In this document: in pieces, positions 17,091 through 25,750 of the stretch
Layout: every line of letters begins with the position of its first letter
Position numbering within the stretch: the stretch's first letter is position 1
Origin: Leucobacter aridicollis
GTDB lineage: Bacteria > Actinomycetota > Actinomycetes > Actinomycetales > Microbacteriaceae
DNA length: 64,000 bases
NCBI RefSeq assembly: GCF_013409595.1
Contig: NZ_JACCBD010000001.1
Span: 2,976,001 to 3,040,000 of the forward strand
Direction: 5' to 3'
Program-made: the position numbers and the translations under genes
Notes under the pieces: model-generated
What the model was told of the DNA's origin: nothing
Databases searched by the model: none
What the model saw: only the letters and a program-made list of their open reading frames with translations

Positions 17091-19871
17091 TCAGTCTTGT
17101 TCGGCTGCTAGCCCCTCCGCAGCTGACGGCTCGGGCGGCGACACTTCGGTCGGCTCGGGCGGCAGACCTTCGGTCGGCTCGGGTGAGGGCTCCACCTCGG
17201 CCTTCGCTGCGCTCGACTTTGGAACAAACACCACGGGTGACGGCGGTGCCAGAACCGCGTTACCGTTCTGGAACGGCACAGCCTTCCCGCTGCCAACAGC
17301 GAACCCCGGACCAGCAGGCCACCCCCACGGACCCGTCGGACCACCAGACTTCTCATACGCCGACAAATACGCACTCGGGCTAAACGCCAACGGCTTGCCA
17401 TACGGGCCGTAGTACACCGTCTGACGAGCGAACACCTGATACGTGCCCTGACCATCAACGACGACAGTATCCTTCACCGGGAAGCCAGTGGCACCCTTCG
17501 GACCACCGCTCGCAACCCACTTATCGAAGGTCGCCGTCTGCATGAACGCAGCAACACCAGTGCTCGAGGAATACACCGCATTGCCCTTCTGGAACGGCAC
17601 AGCCTTCCCGCTGCCAACAGCGAACCCCGGACCAGCAGGCCACCCCCACGGACCCGTCGGACCACCAGACTTCTCATACGCCGACAAATACGCACTCGGG
17701 CTAAACGCCAACGGCTTGCCATACGGGCCGTAGTACACCGTCTGACGAGCGAACACCTGATACGTGCCCTGACCATCAACGACGACAGTATCCTTCACCG
17801 GGAAGCCAGTGGCACCCTTCGGACCACCGCTCGCAACCCACTTATCGAAGGTCGCCGTCTGCATGAACGCAGCAACACCAGTGCTCGAGGAATACACCGC
17901 ATTGCCCTTCTGGAACGGCACAGCCTTCCCGCTGCCAACAGCGAACCCCGGACCAGCAGGCCACCCCCACGGACCCGTCGGACCACCAGACTTCTCATAC
18001 GCCGACAAATACGCACTCGGGCTAAACGCCAACGGCTTGCCATACGGGCCGTAGTACACCGTCTGACGAGCGAACACCTGATACGTGCCCTGACCATCAA
18101 CGACGACAGTATCCTTCACCGGGAAGCCAGTGGCACCCTTCGGACCACCGCTCGCAACCCACTTATCGAAGGTCGCCGTCTGCATGAACGCAGCAACACC
18201 AGTGCTCGAGGAATACACCGCATTGCCCTTCTGGAACTTCATCGCGGCACCGCCGCTGACCGTGATGGCCGATACCGGCCATCCCCAGGTCTGCACCGTC
18301 GATTCAGACGACACAAACCGTTCAAAAATTCCGGCCGGAACGAAGACCTGTGCGCTTGCGGATGTCTGGACCATCCCGCCCTTCTCAGTGCGCCGATAGC
18401 TCTTACCTGCGAAGGGTGTCCGATCTGCGTTCGCGAGCCCGACAACGGGGTACCCGCCAAGCGCAGTCCAGGTCTTCAGCTCCGCGGCATCGAGCACCGC
18501 GGTTCCGTTCCTGGACACCATCAGTGTTCCCCCTTGGAAGAGCTGGGAAGCGGCAGTGCTGGAGTGAAGTGTGGCGTCCTTCGATGGAAATCCAAGCGGA
18601 CCCTTCTGCTCTCCACGCGCCTTCCAAGCGTTGAACACCAGCGTTGGCATGTATCTCATGACCACATTCTTGGGATCGTAGACCGTGGTCCCGTGCTGGA
18701 ACGAGGCGCGATAGTTCCCGTTCGCTGCAACGCCGGAGATCCCGCTCGCGAGGAATCCCCAGGAACCTGACGCTCCGCCCGCGGCGAGATAGGCGTCCAT
18801 CATCCAGCCACGAAGAATACCGAAACTCTTCCCGAGCAACTTGGACTCTGTAATGATTCCGTTCTCAAATTCCATCTGAAAACCGCCACCATTCTTAGTA
18901 ACGGTGACTCGTGCACCCAGCGGGTTCCCATAGTTGAAGCCGGAAGCAAGCGCTTGGTCGTATACCTGTCGAATCCCGGGCGACATTTGGTCGTCGATGA
19001 CCGTGGATCCAAACCAGGTGTTCCAGAGGATAAAGAAGTTGCGGTTGCCGTACGACGAACACGCATCGCCCGTTCCGGAGCCCGCCCGGAGCGCGGCCTG
19101 GTTCGGCTGATATGGCGTGTAAATGTACAGGGCAGCTGTGGCCCAGTTCTCGATGTACACGTTGGACCCACCGCACGACTGCTTCGGATGCCACTGGATG
19201 AAGTTCTTTTTCAGTGGTTTGTAGTTGTACGAGTCTGAGAATGCACGGTACACCTGGAGCTGCCACGCGGCTCGATACACTTGCTGAAAGAATCCGCCCT
19301 GTTTCGGGTCACATGCCGCTGTGCCGCCTGGCCCGCTGTCCGGACACGCGTATCCCATCGCCATGAAGTACTGATTCTCATTCGGCCACGGATCGGTAAT
19401 CAGGCTCTGCTCTTTCTCGAGCATCACGAGGAGGACGCGAGGGCTGATCCCACACGCGGCCCCCACCTTGGCGATAATCGCCGCGGCCTTCTCATTGGGA
19501 GCGCCAGTGTAGGCCTTGCAGTACGCATTCGCGGGGCGTGAAGCCGTCGTCACCGTATAGTCGCGCGTGCACTTCGACGCGAGCTTGGTTGGCCCGTTCC
19601 AGGTGACCGGTTTGCCAACCTCATAACCCGGACGCCCAAGCCAACACTCCGGCACGCGTTTATTCAAAAATGACTGCACTTCAGCAGTGGTCATCCCGGC
19701 CCCGTTATAGAAGAGCCCGTCGTCAACGATATTTCCGGCCTTGAAATCCATTGCACTCCACGCGTTGGCTGGAGTTACGCTTCCGGTCACCGTCAAGGAG
19801 GAGCCAGCGAGGATCACGCTGGCCGACAGCGCCGCCACAACGATCGCCCAAAACCGCTTTTTCGTCGCCAC
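17091..19871 (-). CDS. Secreted LGFP-repeat cell-wall protein
   Basis: A 926-residue exported protein. It has a signal peptide (KKRFWAIVVAALSASVIL to about residue 37, VTPANA/WS), then a conserved-looking N-terminal domain of about 250 residues with several cysteines and GISPRVLLVMLEKEQSLI, then LGFP-type repeats (GPLGFPSKD, GPKGATGFPVKD, GGPTGPWGWP). Residues about 547-868 are three identical 107-residue units. The tail is Pro/Glu-rich (PSPEPTEGLPPEPTE) without LPxTG. LGFP repeats occur in actinobacterial wall proteins and are thought to bind wall polysaccharide; the N-terminal domain may be lysozyme-like but I cannot name it. GTG 19871 follows AAGGTGA. Lying inside the galactan and glycan locus, it may bind the polymer made here. 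Confidence 0.88.
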   Translation of the reverse strand: MATKKRFWAIVVAALSASVILAGSSLTVTGSVTPANAWSAMDFKAGNIVDDGLFYNGAGMTTAEVQSFLNKRVPECWLGRPGYEVGKPVTWNGPTKLASKCTRDYTVTTASRPANAYCKAYTGAPNEKAAAIIAKVGAACGISPRVLLVMLEKEQSLITDPWPNENQYFMAMGYACPDSGPGGTAACDPKQGGFFQQVYRAAWQLQVYRAFSDSYNYKPLKKNFIQWHPKQSCGGSNVYIENWATAALYIYTPYQPNQAALRAGSGTGDACSSYGNRNFFILWNTWFGSTVIDDQMSPGIRQVYDQALASGFNYGNPLGARVTVTKNGGGFQMEFENGIITESKLLGKSFGILRGWMMDAYLAAGGASGSWGFLASGISGVAANGNYRASFQHGTTVYDPKNVVMRYMPTLVFNAWKARGEQKGPLGFPSKDATLHSSTAASQLFQGGTLMVSRNGTAVLDAAELKTWTALGGYPVVGLANADRTPFAGKSYRRTEKGGMVQTSASAQVFVPAGIFERFVSSESTVQTWGWPVSAITVSGGAAMKFQKGNAVYSSSTGVAAFMQTATFDKWVASGGPKGATGFPVKDTVVVDGQGTYQVFARQTVYYGPYGKPLAFSPSAYLSAYEKSGGPTGPWGWPAGPGFAVGSGKAVPFQKGNAVYSSSTGVAAFMQTATFDKWVASGGPKGATGFPVKDTVVVDGQGTYQVFARQTVYYGPYGKPLAFSPSAYLSAYEKSGGPTGPWGWPAGPGFAVGSGKAVPFQKGNAVYSSSTGVAAFMQTATFDKWVASGGPKGATGFPVKDTVVVDGQGTYQVFARQTVYYGPYGKPLAFSPSAYLSAYEKSGGPTGPWGWPAGPGFAVGSGKAVPFQNGNAVLAPPSPVVFVPKSSAAKAEVEPSPEPTEGLPPEPTEVSPPEPSAAEGLAAEQD
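17266..18228. repeat. Three perfect 321-bp tandem repeats inside the LGFP protein gene
   Basis: Units begin at 17266, 17587 and 17908, each 321 bp. I see no difference between the three copies over their length, and about 10 more matching bases follow to 18238. Each encodes 107 residues (two LGFP motifs). Such identity indicates recent duplication or gene conversion; copy number may vary between strains or be mis-assembled. Confidence 0.95.
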
Positions 19872-20002
19872 TCATTCACCTTCAACTAGAGATCGAACTT
19901 CCCGAATACAACCACTGTAGTTGAACGCTATTTTTGATGGCAACCTCGCCGTATTGGCGCACCGTTCCTCCCTTTGCGGGAGGCGTCACGTTGCCGCCGC
20001 TG

Positions 20003-20740
20003 CTATTTCTCCTCGACAAGCCCGACGTTGCGAGGAAGATCCGCTGCGGTTCGAGAAAGCGAGGGCTGCTGCGCGAGCAACTTCAGAACGTCGTCTTGGC
20101 CAAACTCCGGGTTCGACGCATACAACTGCTCGTAAACACGCTCCACGAAGACAAAGTCTTCGGGAACGTCAACCGTCCACCGGAGATCAGAGTGATCTGT
20201 GCCCTGTTGTACGTTCCAAGTCGTGAATTCCTCTGTTCGCCGATACATACCAAGGGTGACGTGCTCACGCTCGGAAGCCGTCAACGGAGAGTCCGCCAAG
20301 CGGGCGAACGCAGCAGGTGAGAATACCTCCACGTCGAGACCATGTGGAAAAGTCGGCACCAGCACATTCGATGTGTAGTCGGTCTTGTAGAGCAAATGCT
20401 CGTCGATGACACGATCGATGACGCCGGGGTCGGCAAGCGGGCAATCTGCAGTCAGGCGCACGACTTGATCAGGTTCGAACTCGGCGATGACCCGCGCAAA
20501 CCTGCCCAGAACGTCATCGAGCGGGCCGCGGCGAACCTCCCAGCCGTTTGTCGCAAGCAGCAGGGCGAGCTGGTCGTCTGATGCTTCTTCGGAAGTCGCC
20601 ACGACGAGCCGATCAATGTTTTTGCTGCGCGCGAGCCGCTCTAGCTGGCGCAGAATCATCTCCTTCCCAAGGAGCGGCTCGAGAACCTTCCTCGGGAAGC
20701 GCGACGAACTTGAACGTGCTTGCAGGATTCCAAGAATCAT
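20003..20740 (-). CDS. pseF: SpsF/PseF-type cytidylyltransferase (CMP-nonulosonate synthetase)
   Basis: A 245-residue nucleotidyltransferase that would activate a nonulosonic acid with CTP. Features: the N-terminal ILGILQARSSSSRFPRKVL (AR..S.R.P.K nucleotide-binding motif), RLVVATSEEASDD, VRLTADCPLADPGVID (metal-binding Asp), FPHGLDVEVFS and LRWTVDVPEDF. This is the spore-coat SpsF family, one member of which acts as PseF in pseudaminic acid loci. The position downstream of pseC and near pseI supports that role. ATG 20740 has AAAGGA upstream. It follows pseC by 79 nt on the same strand. CMP-pseudaminate as product is inferred from context. Confidence 0.82.
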   Translation of the reverse strand: MILGILQARSSSSRFPRKVLEPLLGKEMILRQLERLARSKNIDRLVVATSEEASDDQLALLLATNGWEVRRGPLDDVLGRFARVIAEFEPDQVVRLTADCPLADPGVIDRVIDEHLLYKTDYTSNVLVPTFPHGLDVEVFSPAAFARLADSPLTASEREHVTLGMYRRTEEFTTWNVQQGTDHSDLRWTVDVPEDFVFVERVYEQLYASNPEFGQDDVLKLLAQQPSLSRTAADLPRNVGLVEEK

Positions 20741-20819
20741 CGGTGCCTGTCCTTTATCTTTTCTTGGGGTTGAGCAACGCTGCTAGCCGTCGCCTACTTG
20801 TCGCTCTGCGCCACCTTGA

Positions 20820-21944
20820 CTACCTCATGGCAGTGAGGAGCGTATCGATAACATCATCGACCTGCGCATCGGAAAGCCCCGGGAAGATTGGCAGCGAGAG
20901 CTCTTCAGCGTAGAACGACTCAGCGTTCGGGCACATGCCCCGCTTGTAACCCTGCTCTGTGTAGACCGGGTGCCAATAGACGGGCATGTAGTTGACCTGC
21001 ACACCGATTCCCGCAGCGCGCATCTTGTCAAACACTTCCCGCCGGCGCCCGCCTTCCACACGGAGCGGGTACAGATGCCAGACAGGATCCACGTCGTCAC
21101 GCTGCGTCGGAATGCGTACACCGTCAACGTCACTCAGTGCAGCGTTGTATCTCGCTGTGATTTCCGCCCGACGCCGTTTGAAGGCTTCCAGGCGCTGCAA
21201 CTGCGACAGGCCGAGTGCGCTGGCGATATCGGGGAGTCTATAGTTCAGCCCGAACTCGTGGACCTCTTGGTGCCATGGTCCTTCGGTCGTGATCCTAAAC
21301 CGATCGGGATCACGCACGAGGCCGATGTAGTGGAACTCATGAGCACGCTGGGCTAAGACCGGGTCCTTCGCAACGAATGCTCCGCCCTCTCCTGTCGTCA
21401 GGTTCTTTGTCGGGAAAAACGAAAAGGTCGTCATGTCGGCCAGGTCTCCGACCGGCCGTCCACGATAGCTTCCCCCAATTGAGTGGGCGGCGTCGTCAAG
21501 GGTAAGCGCCCCTACGGAGTCGGCAAGTGACTGAAGCGCGTCGTAGTCGGCGGGGTGCCCAGCATAGTCGACCGCAGCAATCACCTTGGTCCGGTCGCTT
21601 AACTGAGCTGCGACCGCACTCGGATCGATGAGTCCGGTGTCCTCTTCAACATCTGCGAAGCGCACCCTGGCACCAAGCATTGACGCCGCGGCGGTGGTCG
21701 CGATGAAGGTCATGGGGGTTGCCACGACTTCATCCCCGGGGCCAATTCCCGCTGCGGCGTATGCCATATGCAGCGCAGCAGTCCCCGAGGTGGCGGTAAC
21801 CGCACGGTGTCCGCCAGAGAGACGCGATATCTCGGATTCGAGCGCAGCGACGGCGGGACCAGTCGTCAGCCAGTCACCACGAAGGATCTCTACAACCGCG
21901 GAGATGTCGTCCTCGGATATTGACTGCCTACCGTAGGGAAGCAT
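20820..21944 (-). CDS. pseC: UDP-4-amino-4,6-dideoxy-N-acetyl-altrosamine transaminase (PseC)
   Basis: PLP-dependent aminotransferase for the second step of pseudaminic acid synthesis. The 374-residue product begins LPYGRQSISEDDISAV, the usual PseC N-terminus, with GDWLTTGP, ATSGTAALHMAYAAAGIGPG, TLDDAAHSIGG, FSFFPTKNLTTGEGG (Lys180 as Schiff base) and a C-terminal NYMPVYWHPVY followed by GY, also PseC-like. ATG 21944 lies 2 nt after the pseB stop, so the two are translationally coupled. The longer upstream frame overlaps pseB and is not used. Confidence 0.93.
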   Translation of the reverse strand: MLPYGRQSISEDDISAVVEILRGDWLTTGPAVAALESEISRLSGGHRAVTATSGTAALHMAYAAAGIGPGDEVVATPMTFIATTAAASMLGARVRFADVEEDTGLIDPSAVAAQLSDRTKVIAAVDYAGHPADYDALQSLADSVGALTLDDAAHSIGGSYRGRPVGDLADMTTFSFFPTKNLTTGEGGAFVAKDPVLAQRAHEFHYIGLVRDPDRFRITTEGPWHQEVHEFGLNYRLPDIASALGLSQLQRLEAFKRRRAEITARYNAALSDVDGVRIPTQRDDVDPVWHLYPLRVEGGRRREVFDKMRAAGIGVQVNYMPVYWHPVYTEQGYKRGMCPNAESFYAEELSLPIFPGLSDAQVDDVIDTLLTAMR

Positions 21945-21946
21945 GC

Positions 21947-22936
21947 TTAGATTCCAGCCTGAATAATGTCGGCAATCTCCTGCTGGGTGAACCACTGATC
22001 GTTGAGATCCGAGCGGTACGCGAAGCCTTCAGCGACTGGAATCGCATCAGCAGGCGGCTCGTAACCCCACGTGGCAAGATCGGGTTGGATCACGAAGTAC
22101 TTCCCGCCCTGAATCGTCACCGCTCGACGCCCCTCCTCAGGGCTGATCATCTCCTCGTGCAGCTTCTCGCCGGGACGGAGCCCAACATCAACTAGCTCCG
22201 CGCCCGGAACCACTGCGTGGGCCAGATCAACGACTCGCATCGACGGAATGCGCGGGACTAGCAGCTCGCCGCCCTGCATCAGCTCGAAAGCGTCAACCAC
22301 CATCTGTACTGCGTCGGGCAGGGTGATGAAGAACCGGCTACAGCGCAGGTCCGTGATGGGCAGCGGCTGACCAGCAGCGCCCAGCTTCGCAAAGAATGGG
22401 ATGACGGAGCCCCGCGATCCCATCACGTTGCCGTAACGGACAACAGCGAACCTCGTGTCGTACGCCGCAGCGTAGTGGTTACCAGTAATAAAGAGTTTGT
22501 CGGCAGTCAACTTCGTCGCACCATATAGATTGATGGGGCTCGATGCCTTGTCTGTCGATAGCGCCACAACCTTCTTGACACCGGCGTCGATGGAAGCCTC
22601 GATAACGTTCTGACTTCCAATGATGTTTGTCTTTACGAATTCGAACGGATTGTATTCGGCGGTGTCCACCTGCTTGAGGGCTGCGGCGTGGACGACGTAG
22701 TCAACTTTGTGCAGAGCTCTCGCCAGCCGGCGCTCATCCCTGATATCGCCCAGGAACCACCGCAGTCGCGGATCATCGTTGAACTGCTGTCGCACCTCAT
22801 ACTGCTTGAGCTCATCCCGTGAGAACACAATGAGTCTGCGCGGATTCAAGTTGTCGAGAGCGTATCGGATGAAGGCCTTGCCGAAAGAACCAGTACCTCC
22901 GGTAATGAGGATCGTGGACCCCTCAAGTATCGACAC
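21947..22936 (-). CDS. pseB: UDP-N-acetylglucosamine 4,6-dehydratase (inverting), PseB
   Basis: Short-chain dehydrogenase-fold enzyme that removes water from UDP-GlcNAc and inverts C5, the first committed pseudaminic acid step. The 329-residue product shows ILITGGTGSFGKAF (NAD-binding), FSRDELKQYEVRQQF, ALKQVDTAEYNPFE, STDKASSPINLYGATK with Asp129, Lys130, Tyr138 and Lys142 matching the PseB active site, GNVMGSRGSV and RPGEKLHEEMIS. Length and motifs match PseB closely. GTG 22936 is preceded by GAGGAGAACAC. It is divergent from the pseG-pseH fusion with 120 nt between starts, and coupled to pseC downstream. Confidence 0.95.
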   Translation of the reverse strand: MSILEGSTILITGGTGSFGKAFIRYALDNLNPRRLIVFSRDELKQYEVRQQFNDDPRLRWFLGDIRDERRLARALHKVDYVVHAAALKQVDTAEYNPFEFVKTNIIGSQNVIEASIDAGVKKVVALSTDKASSPINLYGATKLTADKLFITGNHYAAAYDTRFAVVRYGNVMGSRGSVIPFFAKLGAAGQPLPITDLRCSRFFITLPDAVQMVVDAFELMQGGELLVPRIPSMRVVDLAHAVVPGAELVDVGLRPGEKLHEEMISPEEGRRAVTIQGGKYFVIQPDLATWGYEPPADAIPVAEGFAYRSDLNDQWFTQQEIADIIQAGI

Positions 22937-23056
22937 GTGTTCTCCTCATTCCTGCGCCAAGTCCGAGAGCTGGCGACATCCGTCGTAGTGCGTGCGAACT
23001 ATTCTATCGTTAGGGTACGCCCCTCAGCCGTAATGCTCCGCGCGAGAGGAAAATCA

Positions 23057-24595
23057 ATGGCAGCACACACTGCACTCATTCACTGCAACGCCGATTTAGA
23101 GCGCGGCATGGGGCATCTGATGCGGGCGTTGTGCCTAGCTGAAGAGGCCTCCTCGCGGGGGTGGAGTGTTGACATTGCCGGCCGGTTCGGTGACCGCGCG
23201 GTCGAGCACGTTGACGAGCTGTTTCCCGGACAGAGCCTCATCCAGCTCGATGCTTCCGAACCGCGCCGCGACCTGCAGCGTCTCCTCTCCGAACGATCTG
23301 TGGACGTACTCCACATCGACAGCTACGACACAGCCCTCGACGGGTTCTTCCCCGGCGCCACGTTGACGAGCAACATGCAGGACGGTCAGTTCGGGCGTCG
23401 CCCCGCGGATCTCCACGTGGACGGAAACCTCGACGCCGAGCTCCGCTACGTCCCCAGCGGTCAGGCGGATCTCGCCCTACTCGGAGCATCTGTTGTCCAG
23501 ATCCGAAAAACGATGCGCGCGATTTCTCACCGAGTGCGGCCGGAGGCGGAACTGCGCAAGCGCGTACTCGTCGTCCTTGGTGGAACAGATCCGTTCGATG
23601 TCACGCCACAGATTGTTGAGGGCCTGTTACAGCTCCCCAACGTCTCCCTCACGGTCATCTGCCGTCCTGAAGTGCAGCCCGCGCTCCGCCGGTCCCTCGG
23701 CGATTCCGCAGGCCGCGTCAACATTCTCTCGTTCACGAGCGACCTCCCACGCCTCGCCGACTCGATGGATGCCGTAGTGACTGCTGCAGGCACCTCAGTG
23801 TGGGACTTCGCCGCAGCCGGGATCCCCATGGGGATAGTCGCCGTCACCGAAAACCAGCTACCTGGCTACAGGTCATGCGAGGCTCACGGGATCGGCTTTC
23901 CGCTCGGAACCCCGCCATACGGTGACATTCCCAACAGACTCGAAGCTTTCGCAGACTTCCTGGATGACACCGCGCGTTTGAGCGAAAGCGCCGAGCTGGG
24001 AAGGACACTCATCGACGGGCGCGGGGCCTGGCGCGTCGTCTCGGCGTGGGAAGAGCTTCTTGCTGCCGGTGCCCACTCGGCTCGGGTGGAGGAGCCTGTG
24101 AAGCTCGCTGCTCGAGTCGCCAAGCTCTCCGACGCCGAGTTCCTCTTCGACTGGCGGAACGACCCTGTCACCAGGCAGGTATCGCGCTCCCAAGAACCAG
24201 TTACCTGGCCTGATCACCGTGCATGGCTAGAACGTGTTGTGGCTGACGAGAATCGCCGCTTACTCATAATTGAAAAGGCGGGCACACCGGTCGCGACCGT
24301 GCGTTGGGATCGCCGCGGGGTGACGTCGTGGGAGGCCTCAATCACGATCGCCCCGACGTCTCGGGGGCGCGGCATCGGCAAGGGTGCGCTGGCCGCAGGC
24401 GAAGATTGGCTCGTGAGCGCAGAACCCGTGCAACTCCTCGCGACGATCCACTCGTCGAATACTGCATCCCAGCGGCTTTTTCGAGGAGCGAAATACCTGC
24501 CGTACCTGCCTGCAGACAAGGACGGATTCGAGATGCGGTCCAAATGGAAGCTTCCCACCGAGGGCCACGCAGCCCTCGGCGACTCACCATCCTGA
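23057..24595 (+). CDS. pseG-pseH: PseG-PseH fusion: UDP-sugar hydrolase and N-acetyltransferase
   Basis: A 512-residue bifunctional enzyme. Residues about 1-340 are PseG-like: IHCNADLERGMGHLMRAL (catalytic-type His20), HIDSYD, GGTDPFDVT (175-183), AVVTAAGTSVWDFAAAGIPM and ENQLPGY, which release the sugar from UDP. Residues about 345-500 are a GNAT domain: LSDAEFLFDWRNDP, and the acetyl-CoA loop RGRGIGKGAL (436-445), as in PseH, which acetylates the 4-amino group. In many bacteria these are separate genes; here they form one chain. ATG 23057 is chosen because AGAGGA lies about 8 nt upstream; the frame extends 40 codons further but without a good site. It is tail-to-tail with pseI, 3 nt apart. 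Confidence 0.9.
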   Translation: MAAHTALIHCNADLERGMGHLMRALCLAEEASSRGWSVDIAGRFGDRAVEHVDELFPGQSLIQLDASEPRRDLQRLLSERSVDVLHIDSYDTALDGFFPGATLTSNMQDGQFGRRPADLHVDGNLDAELRYVPSGQADLALLGASVVQIRKTMRAISHRVRPEAELRKRVLVVLGGTDPFDVTPQIVEGLLQLPNVSLTVICRPEVQPALRRSLGDSAGRVNILSFTSDLPRLADSMDAVVTAAGTSVWDFAAAGIPMGIVAVTENQLPGYRSCEAHGIGFPLGTPPYGDIPNRLEAFADFLDDTARLSESAELGRTLIDGRGAWRVVSAWEELLAAGAHSARVEEPVKLAARVAKLSDAEFLFDWRNDPVTRQVSRSQEPVTWPDHRAWLERVVADENRRLLIIEKAGTPVATVRWDRRGVTSWEASITIAPTSRGRGIGKGALAAGEDWLVSAEPVQLLATIHSSNTASQRLFRGAKYLPYLPADKDGFEMRSKWKLPTEGHAALGDSPS

Positions 24596-24598
24596 ACC

Positions 24599-25660
24599 TT
24601 ACAAAAGGTCCCAGGTCAACGCTGTTCCTCGCGAAACGTCTTGCGAGAACGTCCGGCCGGCCACGAGGTCGAAGCTGTCGGCAGGCAGACCCCCGGCCGG
24701 ACGGATAGAGCGCACATTCTGGCTGGAGACTTGTTCGCCCGCTACGACATCGGTGACGACGTAGAGCGATCGCCGGAGTGCGAGGACCGCCCGCTCCTGC
24801 TCGGTGGGCCCGAACGCCACGCCGCTCTGAACCGCTACTCTGGCCTGCTCCGCCCCCGTCACAAGTGCAGCAAATTCAGCTGGCGTCAGAGAGAAGTCTG
24901 AGTCGACTCCCCCATCGGCACGGTCAAGCGTCAAATGCTTCTCGATGACCGTCGCGCCCAAAGCGGCTGCTGCGACGGCGACTCCAGTACCGAGCGTGTG
25001 ATCAGAAAGCCCGACGGGAACATCGAACGCTTCACGGAGCACTTGAATGTTGCCCAGCCGTGCTTCCTCCGGTTCGGCTGGGTATGCCGCAGTGCACGCC
25101 AACAGCACGAGTTCCTTGCACCCGGCATCACGCATCGCGGTCACCGCGGCATCAATTTCGGAGAGCGTTGCCATCCCCGTCGACACAACCACAGGCTTGC
25201 CTGTTCGGGCGACCTCGCGCAGGAGGGGAAGATCGACAATCTCCGCGGAAGCGGTTTTGTAGAGCTCGACGCCGAGATCTTCGAGGAACGCCACGGACGT
25301 TGGGTCAAAAGGGGTTGAGAATGGAATGAGGCCGTGAGACTTTGCGCGGCTGAAGATCTCTTTGTGCCATTCCCAGGGCGTATGCGCCTCTTGGTAAAGG
25401 GAGTACAGGTTTCGATCTCCCCACAGGCCGTGGTCTCCCCGCACGCGGAACGCTGGAGCGTCTGAATCGATCGTGAGCGTATCCGCGGTATAGGTCTGAA
25501 TCTTGAGCGCGTGTGCCCCGGTCGAACCGACAGCATCGACAATGTCAAGCGCTCTGTTCAGGTCGCCGTTGTGGTTACCCGACATCTCGGCGATCGTGAA
25601 GACTGGGTTGCCGTGCCCGATTACTGCGCTCGAGAGAGAAATATGCTGAGTTGCGCTCAT
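24599..25660 (-). CDS. pseI: Pseudaminic acid synthase (PseI/NeuB family)
   Basis: Condenses 6-deoxy-altrose diacetamido sugar with phosphoenolpyruvate to give pseudaminic acid. The 353-residue product has the NeuB-type TIM barrel: FTIAEMSGNHNGDLNRAL, ALKIQTYTADTLT (typical of PseI), IPFSTPFDPTSV, ELYKTASAEI, PVVVSTGMATLSEI, GLSDHTLG and EKHLTLDRADGGVDSDFSL, followed by a SAF domain (RSLYVVTDVVAGE, then VRSIRPAGGLP) at the C-terminus. PseI-type rather than sialate or legionaminate synthase is favoured by these motifs and the PseB/C/G/H neighbours. ATG 25660 sits 7 nt after TAATCT. The stop is 3 nt from that of pseG-pseH. Confidence 0.93.
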   Translation of the reverse strand: MSATQHISLSSAVIGHGNPVFTIAEMSGNHNGDLNRALDIVDAVGSTGAHALKIQTYTADTLTIDSDAPAFRVRGDHGLWGDRNLYSLYQEAHTPWEWHKEIFSRAKSHGLIPFSTPFDPTSVAFLEDLGVELYKTASAEIVDLPLLREVARTGKPVVVSTGMATLSEIDAAVTAMRDAGCKELVLLACTAAYPAEPEEARLGNIQVLREAFDVPVGLSDHTLGTGVAVAAAALGATVIEKHLTLDRADGGVDSDFSLTPAEFAALVTGAEQARVAVQSGVAFGPTEQERAVLALRRSLYVVTDVVAGEQVSSQNVRSIRPAGGLPADSFDLVAGRTFSQDVSRGTALTWDLL

Positions 25661-25667
25661 TTGGCCT

Positions 25668-25673
25668 AGATTA
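25668..25673 (-). promoter_or_regulatory. -10 hexamer TAATCT for pseI (leaderless)
   Basis: On the minus strand TAATCT is followed by seven bases and ATG 25660. Confidence 0.45.
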
Positions 25674-25737
25674 CCTCTATTTCTTCTGCCGAGGGGAGTA
25701 GGTGCGCTCGGGCGCTCCCGCTGAGGCATATTTCTGC

Positions 25738-25743
25738 CAGAAT
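25738..25743 (+). promoter_or_regulatory. -10-like CAGAAT for the GT2 gene at 25751
   Basis: CAGAAT is followed by AGGGGAT and ATG 25751. The AGGGG could instead act as Shine-Dalgarno if transcription starts further upstream. Confidence 0.4.
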
Positions 25744-25750
25744 AGGGGAT

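Noticed and set aside
17266-18228. Long identical repeats that could suggest a mobile element.
   Set aside because: No transposase, terminal inverted repeats or target duplications; the repeats are in frame and encode LGFP motifs.
19872-20002. Imperfect palindrome CAACCACTGTAGTTG (about 19909-19923) upstream of the LGFP protein.
   Set aside because: Central mismatches and no link to a known regulator; could be chance.
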